A DNA stretch of 64,000 bases from Streptococcus pacificus (lineage in GTDB: Bacteria > Bacillota > Bacilli > Lactobacillales > Streptococcaceae): assembly GCF_016481305.1 (NCBI RefSeq), contig NZ_JAENBO010000003.1:124001-188000 (forward strand). Direction: 5' to 3'. The position numbers and the translations under genes are program-made. Shown here in pieces: positions 1 through 11,916 of the stretch (position 1 is the first letter of the stretch; every line of letters begins with the position of its first letter). The notes under the pieces are model-generated. The model was not told the origin of the DNA and made no database searches. It saw only the letters and a list, made by a program, of their open reading frames with translations.

Positions 1-1251
1 CGCTTCTTACCAGATAAAGCGATTGACTTATTGGATGAAACAGGTTCAAAAATGAACCTCACGCTCAATTTTGTCAATCCTCAAGAAATTGATAAGCGTT
101 TAACAGAAGCTGAAAATCTTAAAAATCAAGCCACTCGTGATGAAGATTACGAACGCGCTGCTTATTTCAGAGATCAGATTGCCAAGTATAAGGAAATACA
201 ACAAAATCGTGTGGATGAACAAAACACACCAATTATTACCGAAAAAAATATTGAGAGTATTATTGAACAAAAAACCAATATTCCTGTTGGTGATTTGAAA
301 GAAAAAGAACAAACACAATTAGTGAACTTAGCTGAAGATTTAAAAGCGCATGTTATCGGTCAAGACGAAGCTGTTGATAAAATAGCTAAAGCCATTCGCC
401 GTAATCGTGTTGGTTTAGGCTCACCAAACCGTCCAATCGGAAGCTTTCTCTTTGTGGGGCCAACTGGTGTTGGTAAGACGGAACTATCAAAACAACTCGC
501 GATTGAACTTTTTGGTTCAGCAGATAGTATGATTCGTTTTGATATGAGTGAGTACATGGAAAAACATGCCGTCTCTAAATTAGTTGGAGCCCCTCCAGGA
601 TATGTCGGCTATGATGAAGCTGGTCAATTGACTGAAAAAGTTCGTCGTAACCCATATTCTGTCATTCTTTTAGATGAAATTGAAAAAGCACACCCTGATG
701 TCCTACATATGTTCCTTCAAGTTCTTGATGATGGTCGATTAACTGATGGTCAAGGACGAACAGTTAGCTTTAAGGATGCGATTATCATTATGACATCAAA
801 TGCTGGTAGCGGTAAAACTGAAGCAAGTGTTGGTTTTGGTGCAACAAGAGAAGGACGTAAAAATTCTATTCTTGGACAGCTATCTAACTTCTTTAGTCCT
901 GAATTTATGAACCGATTTGACGGTATCATTGAATTCCAACCACTAAGTAAGGAAAATCTATTGCTTATTGTTGACCTAATGTTAAATGATGTTAGCGAGC
1001 GTCTTCTCAATAATGACATCAAGCTAAGTGTCACTGATAAGGTTAAAGAAAAATTAGTTGACCTTGGCTATGATCCAAAAATGGGGGCACGTCCACTTCG
1101 TAGAACGATTCAAGAATACATTGAAGATGCGATTACAGACTTTTACCTTGATAACCCAAATGAAAAAGATCTGAAAGCGATGATGACAAGTAACGGTAAT
1201 ATTGTTATTAAGTCAGCTAAAAAAGCTGATTCTGATAGTGAGAATGCTTAA
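1..1251 (+). CDS. clpE: ClpE, Clp ATPase (5' partial)
   Basis: C-terminal 416 residues of a class I Clp/Hsp100 ATPase; the reading frame is open from base 1, so the start lies outside the window. A UVR motif ([16 protein letters not shown]) precedes the second AAA domain. That domain has Walker A GPTGVGKT (about bases 457-480), Walker [14 protein letters not shown] and a ClpB-D2-like C-terminus with GARPLRR. The UVR linker separates ClpE and ClpC from ClpA and ClpX; the order next to the Nudix gene and ileS favours ClpE. Family role: unfolds proteins for ClpP in the cytoplasm during stress. The N-terminal zinc finger that would prove ClpE is not visible. Confidence 0.88.
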   Translation, partial: RFLPDKAIDLLDETGSKMNLTLNFVNPQEIDKRLTEAENLKNQATRDEDYERAAYFRDQIAKYKEIQQNRVDEQNTPIITEKNIESIIEQKTNIPVGDLKEKEQTQLVNLAEDLKAHVIGQDEAVDKIAKAIRRNRVGLGSPNRPIGSFLFVGPTGVGKTELSKQLAIELFGSADSMIRFDMSEYMEKHAVSKLVGAPPGYVGYDEAGQLTEKVRRNPYSVILLDEIEKAHPDVLHMFLQVLDDGRLTDGQGRTVSFKDAIIIMTSNAGSGKTEASVGFGATREGRKNSILGQLSNFFSPEFMNRFDGIIEFQPLSKENLLLIVDLMLNDVSERLLNNDIKLSVTDKVKEKLVDLGYDPKMGARPLRRTIQEYIEDAITDFYLDNPNEKDLKAMMTSNGNIVIKSAKKADSDSENA

Positions 1252-1255
1252 TCAC

Positions 1256-1283
1256 AAAAAGAGAAGTCTAGACTTCTCTTTTT
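1256..1283 (+). terminator. Rho-independent terminator of clpE
   Basis: Near-perfect hairpin with 13-bp arms (GAGAAGTC / GACTTCTC core) and a run of Ts, starting five bases after the clpE stop. Confidence 0.85.
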
Positions 1284-1330
1284 TATTTCACCTCATTAAT
1301 AGCAGATTGGTCAAACTAAAAAGATTTTAG

Positions 1331-1336
1331 TATAAT
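1331..1336 (+). promoter_or_regulatory. -10 box of the Nudix gene
   Basis: TATAAT lies about 20 bp upstream of the chosen ATG. The preferred start at 1356 keeps the RBS (AAGGAG) outside the gene. No convincing -35 was found. Confidence 0.5.
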
Positions 1337-1355
1337 GTTAAAAAGGAGTTTTATC

Positions 1356-1811
1356 ATGACAAATCCCGTTTTTGGAACAAAAGAAGAAAATACTGATTAT
1401 GTTGCTAGATATGGTGTTTATGCCGTTATTGCTGATGAGAAAAAGGAAAAAATCATTCTTGTTCAAGCACCAAATGGGGCATGGTTTTTACCAGGTGGCG
1501 AAATAGAGGCCAATGAAGATCACTTTAGTGCTCTAAAACGTGAATTAATAGAAGAACTTGGTTTTGAAGCCACAATCGGCGACTATTTTGGTCAAGCAGA
1601 TGAGTATTTCTTCTCCTCGCATAGGCAAACACATTATTACAATCCTGCCTACCTTTATGATGTCATAAACTATCAAAAAGTTTCACAACCTTTAGAGGAT
1701 TTTAACAATCTAGAATGGTTCCCCATCAAGGAGGCCTTGATAAAGTTAAAACGGGGTAGCCATCGTTGGGGAATTGAACAATGGCAAAAAAAATATAAAA
1801 TAGAACACTAA
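1356..1811 (+). CDS. Nudix hydrolase
   Basis: 151-residue Nudix protein. The Nudix box is complete (GGEIEAN-E, then RELIEELGF), which supports a Mg-dependent diphosphohydrolase acting on a nucleotide-type diphosphate; the substrate cannot be read from sequence. The start is the ATG at 1356 because AAGGAG sits 7 bases upstream; the in-frame ATG at 1335 overlaps the -10 region. It is a monocistronic gene between clpE and the DUF1827 gene. Confidence 0.82.
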   Translation: MTNPVFGTKEENTDYVARYGVYAVIADEKKEKIILVQAPNGAWFLPGGEIEANEDHFSALKRELIEELGFEATIGDYFGQADEYFFSSHRQTHYYNPAYLYDVINYQKVSQPLEDFNNLEWFPIKEALIKLKRGSHRWGIEQWQKKYKIEH

Positions 1812-1837
1812 TTTAAGTCATATTTATAAAATCGTGC

Positions 1838-1843
1838 TATAAT
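1838..1843 (+). promoter_or_regulatory. extended -10 promoter of the DUF1827 gene
   Basis: TGC followed by TATAAT, about 30 bp upstream of the ATG at 1874, with a GGAGG ribosome binding site between them. Confidence 0.55.
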
Positions 1844-1873
1844 AATAGAAAAAAGATATGGCGGAGGAATAAG

Positions 1874-2176
1874 ATGAGATTAATTAATACTACAAGTAGC
1901 CATCCTCAATTGGTTAAAAACCAATTGAAACATACTGATGCTAAACTCGTTGAAGTATACTCAGCAGGAAATACCGATGTTATCTTTACACAAGCCCCTA
2001 AACACTATGAATTATTGATCATTAATAAATATCGAGCTATCAAAGATAATGAAATAGAAGCGATTCGTGAGTTTTTCTTAAAACGTAAAATAGATCGCAA
2101 GATTACAATCCCTGATCAAATCAAAACAATCCATTCAGCTAAGCTGATTGAGATATCAATTCCTACCACAATTTAA
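1874..2176 (+). CDS. DUF1827 family protein
   Basis: Small soluble 100-residue protein with an alpha/beta look and no membrane segment or cysteine motif. Its sequence and its place between clpE and ileS match the DUF1827 family of streptococci and lactococci, which has no established function. It has its own promoter, a GGAGG site before the ATG and a terminator, so it is probably transcribed alone. Confidence 0.7.
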   Translation: MRLINTTSSHPQLVKNQLKHTDAKLVEVYSAGNTDVIFTQAPKHYELLIINKYRAIKDNEIEAIREFFLKRKIDRKITIPDQIKTIHSAKLIEISIPTTI

Positions 2177-2201
2177 AGCAGTATTAAACTGCTTTTTATT
2201 T
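2175..2201 (+). terminator. terminator of the DUF1827 gene
   Basis: AAGCAGT / ACTGCTT hairpin followed by T-rich sequence, overlapping the stop codon. Confidence 0.75.
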
Positions 2202-2212
2202 AACCTAAAAAT

Positions 2213-2250
2213 AAAACGATGCCTCGCTTGATAGCAAATGACATCGTTTT
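2213..2250 (-). terminator. terminator of ileS
   Basis: Stem AAAACGATG / CATCGTTTT with T-rich flanks on both sides, so it may work for both strands. It lies just past the ileS stop. Confidence 0.7.
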
Positions 2251-2256
2251 TCTTTT

Positions 2257-5055
2257 TTATTTGGTTTCAAAACCTTCTTTTACAGCATCAGGGAAATGAG
2301 CTTCTAAAATAGTGGCACAAGACTCACAAACCATAGCAAGATTTGGATTGATGTGTTTTCCAACTGTTTCATCTAATCTACGACAACGAGCACAGACATC
2401 ACCAGTAGCATGTTCAACACTAAAGGCAATTTCATCAAACACAACAGCTTCTTTTGGAGCTGCCTCCTGAGTCATTGTTAATTGAGAAACAATTAATAAC
2501 TGAGCAATATCACTCTCCAAACTTTCTAAAAATGTTTTTGTCTCATCATTTAGATAAATCGTTAAGTGTGCTTCAAGTGATTTACCAATCACTTTTTGAT
2601 TACGCGCTTCCTCAAGCGCTTTTTGAGCCTGAGTACGAATAGTCATAAAACGTTCCCACTGCTCAACAACTTTATCTTCTTGATCAAAAGCTAGAGCTTT
2701 AGGCATTTCTGATAATTGGACAAATTCTTCTTTTTCAAAGCCTAAGTAAGACCAAATTTCTTCAGCTGTATGTGGTAAAATTGGTGTTAACAATTTCGTT
2801 AATTTAACCAAAATATCATAGAAGACAGTTTGCATTTGACGTCTTTCTAAACTATCAGCGGCCTGGATATAAACAACATCCTTGGCAAAATCAAGATAGA
2901 AAGCAGATAAATCTACTGTGACAAAGTTAACAATTGCCTTATAAATAGTCATAAAGTCGTACTCTTCATAAGCTTTATTAATTGTTGCTACTAACTGGTT
3001 AAACTTAATTGTAATGTATTGATCCACTGAACGAAGTTGGTCATACGATACACTGTTAACTTCTGGATTAAAATCATTAGTATTGGCTAGTAAGAAACGA
3101 AGAGTATTTCTAACTTTTCTGTAGGTTTCTGAAACTTGCCCAAGAATCTCCATTGACACACGCACATCATTTGAGGAGTCAACAGAGGTCACCCAAAGAC
3201 GAAGAATTTCAGCACCATATTGTTTAGCCACATCATTAGGAGAAATGATATTCCCTTTTGACTTAGACATCTTCTCACCCTTACCGTCAAGAACAAATCC
3301 TTGCGATAAAATAGCTTGGTATGGTGCGTGTTCATTAACAGCCACAGACGTGATAAGTGATGAATTGAACCAACCACGGTACTGGTCGCTTCCTTCTAAA
3401 TAAAGGTCTGCTGGATAAGAAAGATTAGAACGACTGTTCATAACACCATTCCACGAACTTCCTGAGTCAAACCAAACATCCATGATATCTGTTTCTTTTG
3501 TAAACTCTCCATTTGGGGAACCAGGATGAGTAAAGCCTTCAGGGAGCAGTTCTTTTGCTTCTTTTTGCCACCAAATAGCTGAGCCTTCTTGTTCAAAAAG
3601 ATCTGCAACATGATCAGTCACTTCTTTAGACATAATCGGTGTTCCGTCTTCAGCATAGAAAATTGGTAATGGCACTCCCCAAGCACGTTGTCTAGAAATA
3701 ACCCAGTCTCCACGGTCGCGAATCATGTTGTAAAGACGTGTTTTACCCCAAGCTGGGTAGAAAATCGTTTTATCAATTTCTGACAGAATGTCTTCACGGA
3801 ATTTAGAAACAGAAGCAAACCATTGAGGCACTGCGCGCCAAATAATTGGTTTTTTGGTCCGCCAGTCAAATGGGTAAGAGTGGGTAATCTCATCAGTTGC
3901 TAGGAGTAAATCACCTAATTGTTCAATGACAATTGGAGTCACTTTTGCGTAAAACTGACCAGCAAAGGCCTCCCCAGCATTTTCCATCATCATACCGCGG
4001 CCATCAACCGTAACAGCTACTTCTAAACCATACTGACTAGCAACGTTATAGTCATCCTCACCAAAACCAGGTGCTGTATGGACAATACCTGTACCAGAGT
4101 CAAGGGTAACATGGTCACCAAGGATAACTAATTCATCAACGTCTTTATCCCAAGGGTGTTCTGTGACAATTCTTTCAAGTTCGCTTCCTTTATAAGTTTT
4201 CAATACTTCTGGAGATTCCCATGAAAAACGTGTCGCTAAATCGTTTAGCATATCATAAGAAACCACAAATTGTCTAGAATCATTAGCTGGTTTAACAAGG
4301 GCATAATCAAAATCCGGACCAACAGTTAAAGCGCGTGAGGCTGTTACTGTAAAAGGCGTTGTTGTCCAAACAACAATATAAGTATTGTTATCAAGAACTC
4401 CTTTACCGTCTTTAACTTTATTAGCATAATAAATAGAGGTTGATTTTAAATCATGATACTCAATTTCAGCCTCAGCTAAAGCAGACTCAGATGACCAAGA
4501 CCAGTAGACAGGTTTAGCGCCTCGATAGATATAACCTTTGTCAGCCATAGCACCAAAAACCCTAATTTGTGCCGCTTCATAATCTTTTGTCAGTGTAATA
4601 TAAGGATTTTCCCAATCAGCAGAAATACCTAAACGTTTAAAATCTTCCATTTGTTTATCGACTTGACTAAGTGCGTATTGACGACACATTTCAAGATAGT
4701 CAGATAAATCAATTTCCTTACGTTTAACACCTTTTTTAGCCAAAACTTGCTCGATTGGAAGACCATGCGTATCCCATCCTGGAACATAGGGAGCCCTATA
4801 ACCTGACATAGATTTAGAGCGTACAATAATATCTTTTGAGATTTTATTCAATGCATGCCCAACATGGATATTACCATTGGCATAAGGAGGGCCGTCATGA
4901 AGATGAAATGACGGTTTATTCTCATTTAATTTTTGTCTTTTAGCGTATAAATCAGCTTCTAGCCATGATTTTTGCCATTGTGGTTCTTTATTTGGTAAAC
5001 CAGCGCGCATTGGAAATGCTGTACTACCTAGATTAAGTGTTTCTTTTAATTTCAT
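2257..5055 (-). CDS. ileS: isoleucyl-tRNA synthetase
   Basis: Full-length 932-residue class I synthetase charging tRNA-Ile. It has the HIGH signature (HVGH, near residue 65), the large CP1 editing insertion, the KMSKS loop (KMSKSKGN, near residue 595) and a C-terminal zinc site (CARC...CESC). [23 protein letters not shown] is the usual editing-domain segment and is interrupted here only by descriptive length limits. Expression is expected to respond to uncharged tRNA-Ile through the T-box leader upstream. Confidence 0.97.
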   Translation of the reverse strand: MKLKETLNLGSTAFPMRAGLPNKEPQWQKSWLEADLYAKRQKLNENKPSFHLHDGPPYANGNIHVGHALNKISKDIIVRSKSMSGYRAPYVPGWDTHGLPIEQVLAKKGVKRKEIDLSDYLEMCRQYALSQVDKQMEDFKRLGISADWENPYITLTKDYEAAQIRVFGAMADKGYIYRGAKPVYWSWSSESALAEAEIEYHDLKSTSIYYANKVKDGKGVLDNNTYIVVWTTTPFTVTASRALTVGPDFDYALVKPANDSRQFVVSYDMLNDLATRFSWESPEVLKTYKGSELERIVTEHPWDKDVDELVILGDHVTLDSGTGIVHTAPGFGEDDYNVASQYGLEVAVTVDGRGMMMENAGEAFAGQFYAKVTPIVIEQLGDLLLATDEITHSYPFDWRTKKPIIWRAVPQWFASVSKFREDILSEIDKTIFYPAWGKTRLYNMIRDRGDWVISRQRAWGVPLPIFYAEDGTPIMSKEVTDHVADLFEQEGSAIWWQKEAKELLPEGFTHPGSPNGEFTKETDIMDVWFDSGSSWNGVMNSRSNLSYPADLYLEGSDQYRGWFNSSLITSVAVNEHAPYQAILSQGFVLDGKGEKMSKSKGNIISPNDVAKQYGAEILRLWVTSVDSSNDVRVSMEILGQVSETYRKVRNTLRFLLANTNDFNPEVNSVSYDQLRSVDQYITIKFNQLVATINKAYEEYDFMTIYKAIVNFVTVDLSAFYLDFAKDVVYIQAADSLERRQMQTVFYDILVKLTKLLTPILPHTAEEIWSYLGFEKEEFVQLSEMPKALAFDQEDKVVEQWERFMTIRTQAQKALEEARNQKVIGKSLEAHLTIYLNDETKTFLESLESDIAQLLIVSQLTMTQEAAPKEAVVFDEIAFSVEHATGDVCARCRRLDETVGKHINPNLAMVCESCATILEAHFPDAVKEGFETK

Positions 5056-5074
5056 TTTTTCTCCTTATATATAA

Positions 5075-5280
5075 AAAAGCCTTCATCATAAAGGACGAAA
5101 GCTCGTGGTACCACCTTAATTCGAATACTATAAGTATTCCTCATTGCTTGTAAGGTAAGCTAACCTTCTATCTTATCAATTGTTCAGATAGAAACAAACA
5201 AGATGATAAAAAACTGACAAGGGAATATAGGACTCACACCAACTCCTACTCGCTGAAAATATTATCAATTTCTTGTGTTC
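5075..5280 (-). promoter_or_regulatory. T-box riboswitch of ileS
   Basis: The leader contains the T-box core (AAGGTGGTACCACG on the minus strand, bases 5104-5117) and a Stem I start resembling GCGAGTAGGAGTTGGTGTGAG near 5255, given here as the family landmark. Such leaders pair with the tRNA anticodon and 3' end to choose between antitermination and termination. I did not resolve the specifier codon, but a tRNA-Ile reader is expected from the gene it controls. Confidence 0.88.
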
Positions 5281-5283
5281 TTG

Positions 5284-6060
5284 TTAATCGTCAATATTAA
5301 ATTGGACAGTGTCATCTACATCATCAGATTGTTCCGATATGATTTCAATTGTTGGGTTTGATGCTTCTTCAGAAGCTTTTTTTGCAGCTTCTAGCTGGGC
5401 ATTTCCTTCTACAACACGTCTTTGTAATTCTGCCATCTCTTCTGGACTGAATTGACGAGTCGCATCCATAGAATTAGAATCATCTGTTTCAGGAACATGC
5501 TCTTCTAACACTTTTTCAACAACTTCCTTGAAAGCTGCATCAGAATTTTGAAGGTAAACCGCTGTTGGCTGTAACAAATCATGCCACTCTGGTGCATTAA
5601 CGAGACCCATTTGACCTTCAACCACTGATAATAAGCGTTGATGGAATAAACGGCTCTGACGTTTCAAGTCTTCTGTTTCAACTGCAACACGTTTGGCATC
5701 ATCTGTCGCATCACGAATGATTTGATTAGCCTTTGCTTTTGCTTCCTCAATTAAAGTAAACGCATCATTTTGTGCTTTATTTAGAATATTATCCGCTTCG
5801 ATTTTAGCAGACATTTTAACTTTATCCGACGTTTCTTGAGCTAAGATAACAGATTGTGTCAAAGATTCTTTCATATTGTCAAAATATGCTATTTTTTCTT
5901 CTAAGTCTTTGATCCGTTGTTGTTTGGTATGGTTCTCACGAATAATTTCTTCATAATCATCAATAACCATATCTAAAAACTCATTGACTTCGTCAATGCT
6001 ATAACCTCTAAATTTTACTTTAAATGTTTTATCTTTAATTTCGAGTGTTGTTAATGTCAT
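5284..6060 (-). CDS. divIVA: cell division protein DivIVA
   Basis: 258 residues. The N-terminal membrane-binding DivIVA segment (TTLEIKDKTFKVKFRGYSIDEVNEFLDMV, partly quoted in families as FRGYxxDEVNxFLD) is followed by long coiled coil to about residue 160 and an acidic tail. It marks poles and septum in streptococci and coordinates septal and peripheral wall growth. It is the last gene of the ftsA-to-divIVA run and starts 10 bp after ylmH. Confidence 0.95.
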   Translation of the reverse strand: MTLTTLEIKDKTFKVKFRGYSIDEVNEFLDMVIDDYEEIIRENHTKQQRIKDLEEKIAYFDNMKESLTQSVILAQETSDKVKMSAKIEADNILNKAQNDAFTLIEEAKAKANQIIRDATDDAKRVAVETEDLKRQSRLFHQRLLSVVEGQMGLVNAPEWHDLLQPTAVYLQNSDAAFKEVVEKVLEEHVPETDDSNSMDATRQFSPEEMAELQRRVVEGNAQLEAAKKASEEASNPTIEIISEQSDDVDDTVQFNIDD

Positions 6061-6070
6061 CCACGTTTCC

Positions 6071-6868
6071 TCACTTATGCACTTTTCGAATAATTGTTAA
6101 TTTATGTTTCTTTTGTTTTGATAGGCCATTATCAGATGCAATAATAAATCGCCCATAACCTCTGACACTTATAATATCATTTTCTGAAATAGTATCAAAT
6201 GCTTTGTTGACAATCATATAGTTAATCTTTACCTTATCAGAGGTAATTAATTTCAGGGCTTCATTTCTTGATATTTTTAAAACAGATGAAATCACATTGT
6301 CTATTCTTAGACTCGTTGTTAACACATCAATTGTTTTATCCACATCATCTGCCTGAATTAATTTTTCCAAAGATTCTTCTGAGAGTTTCACACTGGTACG
6401 ACCAATTTTATGAATATTATTTTTAAAATAAGGAAGCATTTTTGTATCAATCAGAACCTGTGCCTGCCCTTTTTTAATTATAATATCACCAAGAACTGTT
6501 CTTTTAATGCCCAGACCATTGATCAAACTTCCAAGAATTTGCGCATGGGTTAATTGATTAAACTTATCATTATAACTGATATTTAGTAATGAGATTTCAA
6601 AATCTGAAAATTCGAACTCATAATAAGGTGACGGCGGTGAAATAATGATTCTAGCGTATTCCATCGCGAAGTAATCACTACTAACATAAAAAGTTGTTTT
6701 TCTTGTCTTTAATAGAATTTTTGCGATGTATACTTGCCTAGGATCTAAAAATTCTGTCACTTGAATATAGTAGGAATCTTCCACTTTTTGAATTAATTCT
6801 TCTATTTTTTCAAGAAATAGTTTTTCATCCTGTCTAAAATGCTGATATAAAGAGTTTTTTTCTACCAT
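6071..6868 (-). CDS. ylmH: RNA-binding S4-domain protein YlmH
   Basis: 265 residues. The C-terminal third carries an S4 RNA-binding fold (RISRNEALKLITSDKVKIN...SVRGYGRF). YlmH proteins bind RNA, and recent work on homologues links them to rescue of stalled ribosomes. The gene sits in the conserved sepF-yggT-ylmH-divIVA order, one base after yggT. Confidence 0.9.
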   Translation of the reverse strand: MVEKNSLYQHFRQDEKLFLEKIEELIQKVEDSYYIQVTEFLDPRQVYIAKILLKTRKTTFYVSSDYFAMEYARIIISPPSPYYEFEFSDFEISLLNISYNDKFNQLTHAQILGSLINGLGIKRTVLGDIIIKKGQAQVLIDTKMLPYFKNNIHKIGRTSVKLSEESLEKLIQADDVDKTIDVLTTSLRIDNVISSVLKISRNEALKLITSDKVKINYMIVNKAFDTISENDIISVRGYGRFIIASDNGLSKQKKHKLTIIRKVHK

Positions 6869-6869
6869 T

Positions 6870-7115
6870 TTATAAAATCATATTGATTACATTTTTTAGA
6901 ATTCGTAAAGCAATCAAAGCTGCCACTACAGTGAAATCAATTGTTCCAAATTGGAGATTAAATTTTCTAAATACTTTTAAAATAGGTTCGACAATTTGAT
7001 ACAAATAGCCCGACCAAGGACTATTGTGTGCCTCTGGGAACCAAGAAAGTAATGCATAAACAACAAGTAAAAAAGAAAAAATATCAATTGCGTTATTAAT
7101 TATAAATAATATCAT
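6870..7115 (-). CDS. ylmG: YggT family membrane protein
   Basis: 81 residues with two hydrophobic segments (about 2-22 and 55-80) and the family motif PILKVFRKF between them. It belongs to the YggT/YlmG group next to sepF in Gram-positive division clusters. Its precise role is not known. Confidence 0.85.
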   Translation of the reverse strand: MILFIINNAIDIFSFLLVVYALLSWFPEAHNSPWSGYLYQIVEPILKVFRKFNLQFGTIDFTVVAALIALRILKNVINMIL

Positions 7116-7118
7116 TTA

Positions 7119-7676
7119 TCATCTCTTCATATCATAGTCATAACTAATATCTTGTCCATTATGTGGGATACCTATCTCATCAAAATCAACAATAACATTA
7201 GCTGGTGTTAATAAAAACATTGAAGAACTTACTTTTTGAAGATTACCATAAAGGACTTTACTAGCACCGTCAATAAAATCAAGGCAACGACGCGCTTGAG
7301 CATCTATCATATACTGAAAATCAATCAAAATACACTCATTAAGAATCAAAGCATCTACTATTTCTTGAGCATCTTCATATTTTTTAGGATATTTAATTGC
7401 AATAGTTGTTTTTGCAGATTCTGCTGCCGTTTGAGCCATTTGTTCTCTATTAACCTTAGCATGTGAAGGAGAAACATTTGCCACAGGACGTAAGTGTGAT
7501 CTCTCTTTTATTTCTCTGTCTGGCATCTCAATGCCTGAAGGGTACTCATGTCTCTTCTTAGGTTGTTCAACACGAGGTTGTCTAACTGACTGCTCAGTTA
7601 CTTCTTCTTCTAATTCGCTGATATCATCTGTATCAAAATAAGAAATAAGTTTATTAAATTTATCTCTAAGTGCCAT
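7119..7676 (-). CDS. sepF: cell division protein SepF
   Basis: 185 residues: an N-terminal amphipathic helix ([15 protein letters not shown]), a variable acidic linker, then the SepF core from about residue 90 ([11 protein letters not shown]...[12 protein letters not shown]). SepF binds the FtsZ C-terminal peptide and helps tether Z filaments to the membrane; ftsZ lies two genes upstream. Confidence 0.94.
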   Translation of the reverse strand: MALRDKFNKLISYFDTDDISELEEEVTEQSVRQPRVEQPKKRHEYPSGIEMPDREIKERSHLRPVANVSPSHAKVNREQMAQTAAESAKTTIAIKYPKKYEDAQEIVDALILNECILIDFQYMIDAQARRCLDFIDGASKVLYGNLQKVSSSMFLLTPANVIVDFDEIGIPHNGQDISYDYDMKR

Positions 7677-7689
7677 ATTTTATCTCCAT

Positions 7690-8361
7690 TTAACTAAAAA
7701 ATGCTGTTCCGATTCTAACATATGTTGCGTTATTTTGAATAGCTACTTTATAGTCTCTACTCATTCCCATACTTAAATCAGTCAAAGGCATATTTTTAAG
7801 TTTTCTGTCCTTCAAGGTTAACCTAAGTTCATTTGCTGTTTTAAAAATGTCCGTTAGTTCTTCGCTATTAGCATCAATTGGTGCCATTGTCATAATACCA
7901 ACAATACTAATTTTATCATATTCTATTAAAGTATTAATTACATTGTCAATCTCCTCAAGTGAAAAACCATGTTTACTTTCTTCACCCGAAATATTAACTT
8001 GTAAAAAACATTTTATAGGATGTTCAGCCCTTTTTTGAATTTCTTTTGCTAAATTCAAGGAATCAAGTGCATGAAAGTAATCAATTTTATTAATGATTTC
8101 TTTCACCTTTCGACGTTGTAAACTTCCGATAAAATGCCAAACAATAGATTCATTAGAAAGAGCTTCATACTTAGATAAAAATTTATCAACTCGGTTCTCA
8201 CCAATATGTTTTATTCCTAATGCTATGATTTCTTTAGTTGTCTTTAAATCAACATACTTTGTAACTGCTATAATATTAATGTCCTCAGGAGATCTACCTG
8301 CTTCTTGAGCAACTTTTGAGATTTCCTGAAGAACATTAGCTGTATTTTTTTCTAAATCCAT
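7690..8361 (-). CDS. yggS: PLP-binding protein YggS/PLPBP
   Basis: 223 residues of the alanine racemase-like TIM-barrel family. The pyridoxal-phosphate lysine is in AVTKYVD near residue 35, and HFIGSLQRRK and the C-terminal SMGMSRDYKVAIQ segment are typical. The family handles PLP homeostasis rather than racemisation. It starts one base after the ftsZ stop region. Confidence 0.92.
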   Translation of the reverse strand: MDLEKNTANVLQEISKVAQEAGRSPEDINIIAVTKYVDLKTTKEIIALGIKHIGENRVDKFLSKYEALSNESIVWHFIGSLQRRKVKEIINKIDYFHALDSLNLAKEIQKRAEHPIKCFLQVNISGEESKHGFSLEEIDNVINTLIEYDKISIVGIMTMAPIDANSEELTDIFKTANELRLTLKDRKLKNMPLTDLSMGMSRDYKVAIQNNATYVRIGTAFFS

Positions 8362-8362
8362 T

Positions 8363-9664
<1,302 letters not shown>

Positions 9665-9680
9665 TCACTTATTTTTATCT

Positions 9681-11024
9681 TTAATCAAACATACTTCCAA
9701 AAATATTACGAACCTTGTCTCCAATGTTTTCTTTAGGCTTAGATTCAATATCTTCTTGTGGTCTTTTAACTTCTGCTATATTATTAGTCTCTGAGTAGCT
9801 AACCGGCTCACTCATCACAGGAGCTCTTCCTGTATCAATAGGTCTACGACGTAATAATTCTTCACCAGTTACAGCTCTTTGAGCAATAATATCAACATCT
9901 GCCATAGAACCAACATAATCAACGAGTGAAATCACATTAGCAAACATTGGATTTCTAATCCCCATTTGATTAGGTACAAATAGTTTAACATTAACGCCAA
10001 ACGTTTCTTGAGCCAATTCAACAACACCAGGAATAATCGCACCTCCACCAGCAAGGATAATACCTCCTGGATACTCAATAGATCGACTGCGTTCTAGGTC
10101 CTGTTTAATATGGCCAAAGATACTACGAACACGAGCTGAAATAATTTCTGAAATATAACGTTCAGAAACATCAATCGGTTGAGTTTCACCAACCACTTCA
10201 ACTTGAATAGTTTCTGTAGCACTACTGTCACTGACATTGGCATTCCCAAAATTATACTTGATAGCTTCAGCAGTGTTAATAGATGTCTTAAGTACCTTTG
10301 AAATATCTTTTGTGACGTAGTCACCACCTTCAGGGTAGATATTTGTAAATTGAAGCTCTTGAGAACGCATAGAAGCAACACTTGTTTGGCCTCCACCCAT
10401 ATCAATAACAGTTGCTCCAAACTCTCTTTCACCTTCATTAAGGACATATTTGGTCATAGCAAGAGGTGAAATGATGACATTGTCAACAGCAATCCCTGCT
10501 TTTTCAACTGTTTTTCTTAAATTATGCAAAATGGTACTTGGTCCTGTATACAACAAACCACGCATTTCTAAACGAATACCCATCATGCCTCGTGGATCTC
10601 TAATCCCTTTAAAACCATCCACGATGAATTCACCAGGGACTAATGAAATGACTTCACGTTCTGGTGTAATACTTTTTGTTAATGCTGATTTAACAACACT
10701 ATCAACATCTTCATCTTTAATTTCTTTTGAATCACTAGTTACGGGAATCATTCCTTGAGTAGGTTCAATCTGAAGAAGATTTGCCGGCAAACTAACACTA
10801 ACCTTATCAATTGAAATGCCAGCCTTTTCTTCTGCTTGATCTACTGCAGTTCTTATCGCTTTTGAAGCGGCATCAATATCAATAACAATGCCATCTCTAA
10901 CACCGGAGCTCTTTACATTACTCACTCCGATAACGTTCATCTCATTATCAACAAATTCAGCAACAAGAACTTTAATCGAGCTTGTTCCTATATCCAATCC
11001 TGTAAAAAAGCCATTCCTAGCCAT
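9681..11024 (-). CDS. ftsA: cell division protein FtsA
   Basis: 447-residue actin-like protein (GLDIGTSSIKVLV at the N-terminus, GATVIDMGGGQTSVA near residue 200, GGIILAGGGA near 320). The C-terminal KVRNIFGSMFD is the amphipathic membrane-targeting helix. It anchors FtsZ to the membrane. First gene of the division operon; GAGG lies 8 bases before the ATG. Confidence 0.97.
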   Translation of the reverse strand: MARNGFFTGLDIGTSSIKVLVAEFVDNEMNVIGVSNVKSSGVRDGIVIDIDAASKAIRTAVDQAEEKAGISIDKVSVSLPANLLQIEPTQGMIPVTSDSKEIKDEDVDSVVKSALTKSITPEREVISLVPGEFIVDGFKGIRDPRGMMGIRLEMRGLLYTGPSTILHNLRKTVEKAGIAVDNVIISPLAMTKYVLNEGEREFGATVIDMGGGQTSVASMRSQELQFTNIYPEGGDYVTKDISKVLKTSINTAEAIKYNFGNANVSDSSATETIQVEVVGETQPIDVSERYISEIISARVRSIFGHIKQDLERSRSIEYPGGIILAGGGAIIPGVVELAQETFGVNVKLFVPNQMGIRNPMFANVISLVDYVGSMADVDIIAQRAVTGEELLRRRPIDTGRAPVMSEPVSYSETNNIAEVKRPQEDIESKPKENIGDKVRNIFGSMFD

Positions 11025-11086
11025 TCACTCGACCTCACTATCTCTCTTATCTTTTGTACTGATTAAAAACAGTATTATTCCAAAAT

Positions 11087-11095
11087 ATTATAACA
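11087..11095 (-). promoter_or_regulatory. extended -10 promoter of the ftsA operon
   Basis: TGT then TATAAT on the minus strand, about 60 bp before ftsA and directly after the upstream terminator hairpin. No good -35 is visible. Confidence 0.5.
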
Positions 11096-11098
11096 TAA

Positions 11099-11131
11099 AA
11101 AAACGTAAAATGTTAGTGTTTTACGTTTTTG
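11099..11131 (-). terminator. terminator after mtnN
   Basis: Hairpin AAAACGTAAAA / TTTTACGTTTT with a T run on the minus side; it separates the glmU-mtnN operon from ftsA. Confidence 0.8.
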
Positions 11132-11197
11132 ATAATAAAAAATTTATTTAATTGTCATTTTTTAGAAACATTGTTGTTTTTTAAAAATCTAATCCTT

Positions 11198-11908
11198 TTA
11201 AATATCATTAATTTCGGGAGATAATTGCTTTAAAAAGGTGATGAGTATTTTGGCTGAAGTTCGACCCGCTTCTTTGATAAATTCTGCAAAAGTAATATTA
11301 GCGTCATGTGAAGCTGTATCGCTGATAGCTCGAACAACAATAAACGAACACTTGGCATTAGAAGCTGCTTGAGCTACTGCAGCACCTTCCATTTCCACAG
11401 CCAAAACTTCTGGAAACAATTCAATGATGTTATTTATTTTTTCTTGTCCTGCAATAAAACTATCTCCTGTTGCAATCAGACCGATTTTAGAAGAAACAGC
11501 TTCCTCTTGTAAAACTTTCTTAAAAGCCTTAACCAACCACGGACTTGATTGATAATAGAGAGGTTGAGTTGCCATTTGACCATATTTATAACCAAATGCC
11601 GTAACGTCAACATCATGATAAACTAAACGGTCTGAAACAACAACATCTCCAATTTTAAGCTCTTTATTTACCGCACCTGCTGAACCAGTGTTAATAATAA
11701 CTGATACTCCAAAATGATCAGCTAAAACAGCAACACTCATGGCACTCATGACTTTACCAATACCACTTTGAACGAGAATCACCTCGTGTTGGCCAATTTT
11801 CCCAGAAAAATAAGACTGATTTAAAACAAGAGTTTCTTTTTTTTCTGCAAGATTATTCACTAAATAGTGTAGTTCTTCTTCCATTGCAGCAATAATTCCA
11901 ATTTTCAT
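11198..11908 (-). CDS. mtnN: 5'-methylthioadenosine/S-adenosylhomocysteine nucleosidase
   Basis: 236 residues. Start MKIGIIAAMEEELHYL, the QSGIGKVMSAM and NTGSAGAV ligand segments and VEMEGAAVAQ plus SDTAS active-site segments are those of MTA/SAH nucleosidase (Pfs). It hydrolyses SAH and MTA and yields S-ribosylhomocysteine for the methyl cycle and AI-2. Last gene of the glmU-nudF-macP-mtnN unit. Confidence 0.96.
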   Translation of the reverse strand: MKIGIIAAMEEELHYLVNNLAEKKETLVLNQSYFSGKIGQHEVILVQSGIGKVMSAMSVAVLADHFGVSVIINTGSAGAVNKELKIGDVVVSDRLVYHDVDVTAFGYKYGQMATQPLYYQSSPWLVKAFKKVLQEEAVSSKIGLIATGDSFIAGQEKINNIIELFPEVLAVEMEGAAVAQAASNAKCSFIVVRAISDTASHDANITFAEFIKEAGRTSAKILITFLKQLSPEINDI

Positions 11909-11916
11909 TTTTTCTC